This document shows, piece after piece, positions 5,831-7,280 of a DNA stretch of 7,280 nt (within the stretch, counting starts at the first letter, position 1; every line of letters begins with the position of its first letter). The stretch is from Vulcanimicrobiota bacterium (GTDB lineage Bacteria; Vulcanimicrobiota; Vulcanimicrobiia; Vulcanimicrobiales; Vulcanimicrobiaceae): NCBI GenBank assembly GCA_019245995.1, contig JAFAQW010000277.1, positions 1 through 7,280 on the forward strand, written 5' to 3'. A program made the position numbers and the translations under genes. The notes beneath the pieces were generated by a model. The model was not told the origin of the DNA and ran no database searches. It was given only the letters and a program-made list of their open reading frames with translations.

Positions 5831-6472
5831 TTAAATTCGGAAGATTTCAGCGAAGCGGTTGAGCAACTGACGCTTACCGCGCACGCGCACGAGGCCGCTT
5901 TGCAATGCCTGCGCGGGCGTCAGCTCGCCTCCCATCAACGCGCGAATGCCCGGACCCGCCTCCATCGAGAGATCGGCGTCGGGCAACGGACCGGCCGCGG
6001 CCTGGACCGCCCGGTCCTGCACTGACGCGTGCACGACGATATCGCCGAGACGCAGTTCGTAGCCGGCGCGCAGCGTACCGGCCGATTCCGGCCGGAACGT
6101 CGACCGTAATGCCATCACCATGGAATCGGTTGTGATCACTTCGTCCGACGCCGGCTCGCCGAGCGCCTTCGCGCCCCAGCGTCCCATCGCGACGATAACC
6201 GGCTCAAGCTCGCGCCCGTAGTCCGTGAGCTCGTAGACCACCGCGCCGCTCGGTCGCGGCAGCACGCGGCGCGCCACCACGCCGGACTGCTCGAGATCTT
6301 TCAGCCGCGTGGTAAGCACGTTACTGGGGATGCCCGGCAACCCGCGCTGCAGGTCGGTGAAGCGCTTGGGCTCCACGAGCAGGTCCCGTAAAACGAGGAG
6401 GCTCCAGCGCTCGCCGATCATCTCGGCGGCGCGCGCCAGGCCGCAATATTGCCCGTAAGCGCGGTTCGCCAC
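5831..6472 (-). CDS. HxlR-type transcriptional regulator with SCP2-like C-terminal domain
   Basis: A 213-residue DNA-binding regulator. Residues 6-100 are an HxlR-type winged helix: YGQYCGLARAAEMIGERWSL (6-25), LLVEPKRFTDLQRGLPGIPS (31-50), NVLTTRLKDLEQSGV (51-65), and a wing ending VVYELTDYGREL (78-89). Cys10 in the N-terminal YGQYCG matches the conserved Cys that senses oxidants or electrophiles in several HxlR proteins such as YodB. Residues about 115-210 form a second domain resembling an SCP2 sterol-carrier-like fold, with DADLSMEAGPGIRALMGGE (165-183) and a final LVRVRGKRQLLNRFAEIF; this pairing is known in longer HxlR proteins and may bind a hydrophobic ligand. I chose GTG at 6472 because the first residues then match the usual short HxlR N-terminus. 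A TTG at 6490 adds six residues. Neither has a good ribosome site. The gene is divergent from doxX across an operator-like region, so auto-repression and control of doxX are likely but inferred. Confidence 0.9.
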   Translation of the reverse strand: MANRAYGQYCGLARAAEMIGERWSLLVLRDLLVEPKRFTDLQRGLPGIPSNVLTTRLKDLEQSGVVARRVLPRPSGAVVYELTDYGRELEPVIVAMGRWGAKALGEPASDEVITTDSMVMALRSTFRPESAGTLRAGYELRLGDIVVHASVQDRAVQAAAGPLPDADLSMEAGPGIRALMGGELTPAQALQSGLVRVRGKRQLLNRFAEIFRI

Positions 6473-6478
6473 GATCCT

Positions 6479-6507
6479 ACGGTACAGCAAACTTTATTTT
6501 CTGTAAA
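6479..6507 (-). promoter_or_regulatory. Candidate promoter of the HxlR gene, possibly giving a leaderless mRNA
   Basis: On the minus strand, TTTACA (6507-6502) matches TTGACA in five of six bases. It is followed at a 17-base spacing by TACCGT (6484-6479), a weaker -10. A transcript would begin at about 6472, the proposed GTG start, which would explain the missing Shine-Dalgarno. The -35 lies inside inverted repeat 1. The weak -10 keeps confidence low. Confidence 0.35.
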
Positions 6508-6509
6508 GT
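6491..6509. repeat. Inverted repeat 1, candidate HxlR operator
   Basis: ACTTTA, seven bases, TAAAGT: a perfect 6-base palindrome of 19 bases centred on 6500. It lies in the HxlR/doxX divergent region and covers the candidate -35 of the HxlR promoter. HxlR-family dimers bind inverted repeats near their own promoters, so this is a likely operator. Half-site ACTT is shared with inverted repeat 2. Confidence 0.55.
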
Positions 6510-6527
6510 ACTTGTTTTTGAAAAGTA
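6509..6527. repeat. Inverted repeat 2, candidate HxlR operator over the doxX -35
   Basis: TACTT, nine bases, AAGTA: 19 bases centred on 6518, 18 bases from the centre of inverted repeat 1. It covers the TTGTTT -35 of the doxX promoter (6512-6517), so a bound repressor would block RNA polymerase. The half-sites match those of repeat 1 (ACTT/AAGT) at slightly closer spacing. Confidence 0.55.
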
Positions 6528-6540
6528 AACTTGTTACAAT
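6512..6540 (+). promoter_or_regulatory. Sigma-70-type promoter of the doxX-VOC operon
   Basis: TTGTTT (6512-6517), an exact 17-base spacer, then TACAAT (6535-6540): four of six and five of six matches to the housekeeping consensus. Transcription would start near 6547, leaving a leader of about 32 bases before the GTG at 6579. It is the best promoter in the window and sits in its most AT-rich stretch. Confidence 0.65.
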
Positions 6541-6564
6541 GCCGCTACGCACACACCGGTTCGC

Positions 6565-6571
6565 AAGGAGG
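6565..6571 (+). promoter_or_regulatory. Strong ribosome binding site of doxX (decides a GTG start)
   Basis: AAGGAGG, a full-length Shine-Dalgarno, lies seven bases before GTG (6579) and thirteen before ATG (6585). The spacing favours the GTG. A longer frame from a TTG at 6531 would begin inside the promoter -10 box and is excluded. Confidence 0.8.
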
Positions 6572-6578
6572 CACTCAA

Positions 6579-7007
6579 GTGGCTATGCTCCTACTCGCCC
6601 CGGCCCCAGCCGCTTCGACGGCAGGGCTCGCTCGCTACGGCGTAACGGCCGCCAGGATAGCGCTCGGCCTCGTCTTCACCCTCGCGGGCGGATCGATCTT
6701 CTTCCTCATCGGCCATCCGCCGGCGCCGCCTCCGGGGCTGGCGGGAACGTTTTTCCACGCGTTCTTTGCATCTCGTTGGGTTGTCTTCGTTGATCTCGCG
6801 GAGCTCTGCGCCGGCATCTTGCTGCTGCTCGATCGGTGGGTCCCGTTCGCGCTCGTGGTGCTGGCCGCCATTCTCTGCAACATCTTAGTCTTTCATGTCA
6901 CGATGCAGCCCCAGACGCTCCCCTTACCATTGATCTTGACCGCGCTCTGGCTGGTCGTCGGCTATCGCCACCGCGCGACGCTGCTGTCGCTCTTCACGAA
7001 AGGATAG
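6579..7007 (+). CDS. DoxX-like integral membrane protein
   Basis: A 142-residue membrane protein with four predicted helices: about 23-45, 66-84, 88-107 and 113-128. It fits the DoxX/DoxX-like family: ARIALGLVFTLAGG in helix 1, the acidic-Gly segment DLAELCAGILLLL (72-84) in helix 2, WVPFALVVLAAILCNILVFH (87-106) in helix 3, and a Pro-containing last helix. DoxX proteins were named for a subunit of an archaeal thiosulfate:quinone oxidoreductase; bacterial relatives have been linked to oxidative and electrophile stress, but most have no known activity. Start is GTG with a perfect ribosome site. It is probably the first gene of an operon with the VOC gene (3-base gap) and sits opposite an HxlR regulator, a frequent arrangement for DoxX proteins. 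Function in this organism is unknown. Confidence 0.85.
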   Translation: MAMLLLAPAPAASTAGLARYGVTAARIALGLVFTLAGGSIFFLIGHPPAPPPGLAGTFFHAFFASRWVVFVDLAELCAGILLLLDRWVPFALVVLAAILCNILVFHVTMQPQTLPLPLILTALWLVVGYRHRATLLSLFTKG

Positions 7008-7010
7008 TCA

Positions 7011-7280
7011 ATGAGCCTTCGTACCGAATATCCGGCGGGCGTACCGTGCTGGGTGGACACGCTGCAGCCGGATCCGCACGCGGCGATGCGATTCTACGGC
7101 CAGCTCTTTGGCTGGGAGTTTGCCGGCCCCGGCCACATGCCCGACGGCGGCGAGTACTACGTCGCGCAGTTGCGGGGGCTCGACGTTGCAGGAATCGGCT
7201 CCATGCCGAAAGCGAGCGCCGGGCCCGGCGCATTTTGGAACACCTACGTGGCGGTGGACGACCTTGATCGAGCCTGCGAA
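7011..7280 (+). CDS. VOC (glyoxalase/bleomycin-resistance fold) protein, N-terminal part, cut by window end
   Basis: The frame from ATG 7011 is open to the last base and gives 90 residues. The start has the pattern of the COG3324-type VOC proteins: PAGVPCWVDTLQPDPHAAM (8-26), RFYGQLFGWEF (27-37), a Gly-rich loop, YYVAQLRGLDVAGIG (49-63) and FWNTYVAVDDLDRACE (75-90). This is the first beta-alpha-beta-beta-beta unit and the start of the next. Relatives are usually about 250-270 residues with two VOC domains; substrates are mostly unknown, and metal-dependent lyase, isomerase or dioxygenase reactions are typical of the wider fold. A GAAAGGA site lies six bases before the ATG, overlapping the end of doxX, so translation is likely coupled. 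Placement under the same HxlR-linked promoter suggests a stress or detoxification role. Confidence 0.88.
   Translation, partial: MSLRTEYPAGVPCWVDTLQPDPHAAMRFYGQLFGWEFAGPGHMPDGGEYYVAQLRGLDVAGIGSMPKASAGPGAFWNTYVAVDDLDRACE

Noticed and set aside
6531..6578. Upstream extension of the DoxX frame from a TTG at 6531
   Set aside because: It would start within the promoter -10 region and upstream of the perfect AAGGAGG site, so it cannot be translated from that promoter.
6836..7267. Plus-strand open frame of 143 codons overlapping the DoxX/VOC junction
   Set aside because: Out of frame with both the DoxX-like and VOC proteins, which have clear family patterns and coupled ribosome sites.

Overview
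The window is GC-rich bacterial chromosomal DNA, about 60% G+C by eye, packed with protein genes and with short intergenic gaps. I see no rRNA, tRNA, CRISPR array, transposase or phage gene. GTG and TTG starts are common and Shine-Dalgarno sites are variable. Gene content (NRAMP-type transporter, DUF885 peptidase, serine hydrolase, HxlR regulator with DoxX and a VOC protein) fits a soil or environmental heterotroph. I cannot assign a phylum from the sequence; candidate groups such as Eremiobacterota/Vulcanimicrobiota are only a guess.

Left part (1-5272) is a run of five genes, all on the minus strand, reading right to left: a secreted beta-lactamase-fold serine hydrolase, a secreted DUF885 metallopeptidase-like protein with a TTG start and a strong ribosome binding site, an isocitrate lyase/PEP mutase superfamily enzyme, an NRAMP-family metal transporter with altered metal-site motifs, and the first 20 codons of a hemerythrin (HHE) protein that leaves the window at base 1. 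Gaps are 18, 8, 112 and 38 bases, so the first three genes look like a transcription unit and the last two may share it or have their own promoter. The two exported hydrolases suggest peptide or cell-wall-fragment processing outside the cytoplasm. The metal transporter and the hemerythrin are a plausible metal-related pair.

Middle part (5273-5830): a 53-base divergent gap leads to a small exported protein on the plus strand (5326-5733) with a predicted beta-sandwich of CARDB-like appearance. A 97-base convergent gap follows, with a long-range inverted repeat and a segment resembling a repeat motif that is common between genes in many bacteria.

Right part (5831-7280): an HxlR-type regulator with an SCP2-like C-terminal domain is divergently transcribed from a DoxX-like membrane protein, which is followed after 3 bases by a VOC (glyoxalase-fold) protein cut by the window end. 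The AT-rich divergent gap holds a good sigma-70-type promoter for doxX (TTGTTT, 17 bases, TACAAT) and two 19-base inverted repeats built on ACTT/AAGT, one lying on the -35 box. This is the most system-like part: a probable autoregulated HxlR switch controlling a DoxX-VOC pair, perhaps for redox or electrophile stress. Each family is known. What may be new is the particular operator arrangement and the possible leaderless start of the regulator.
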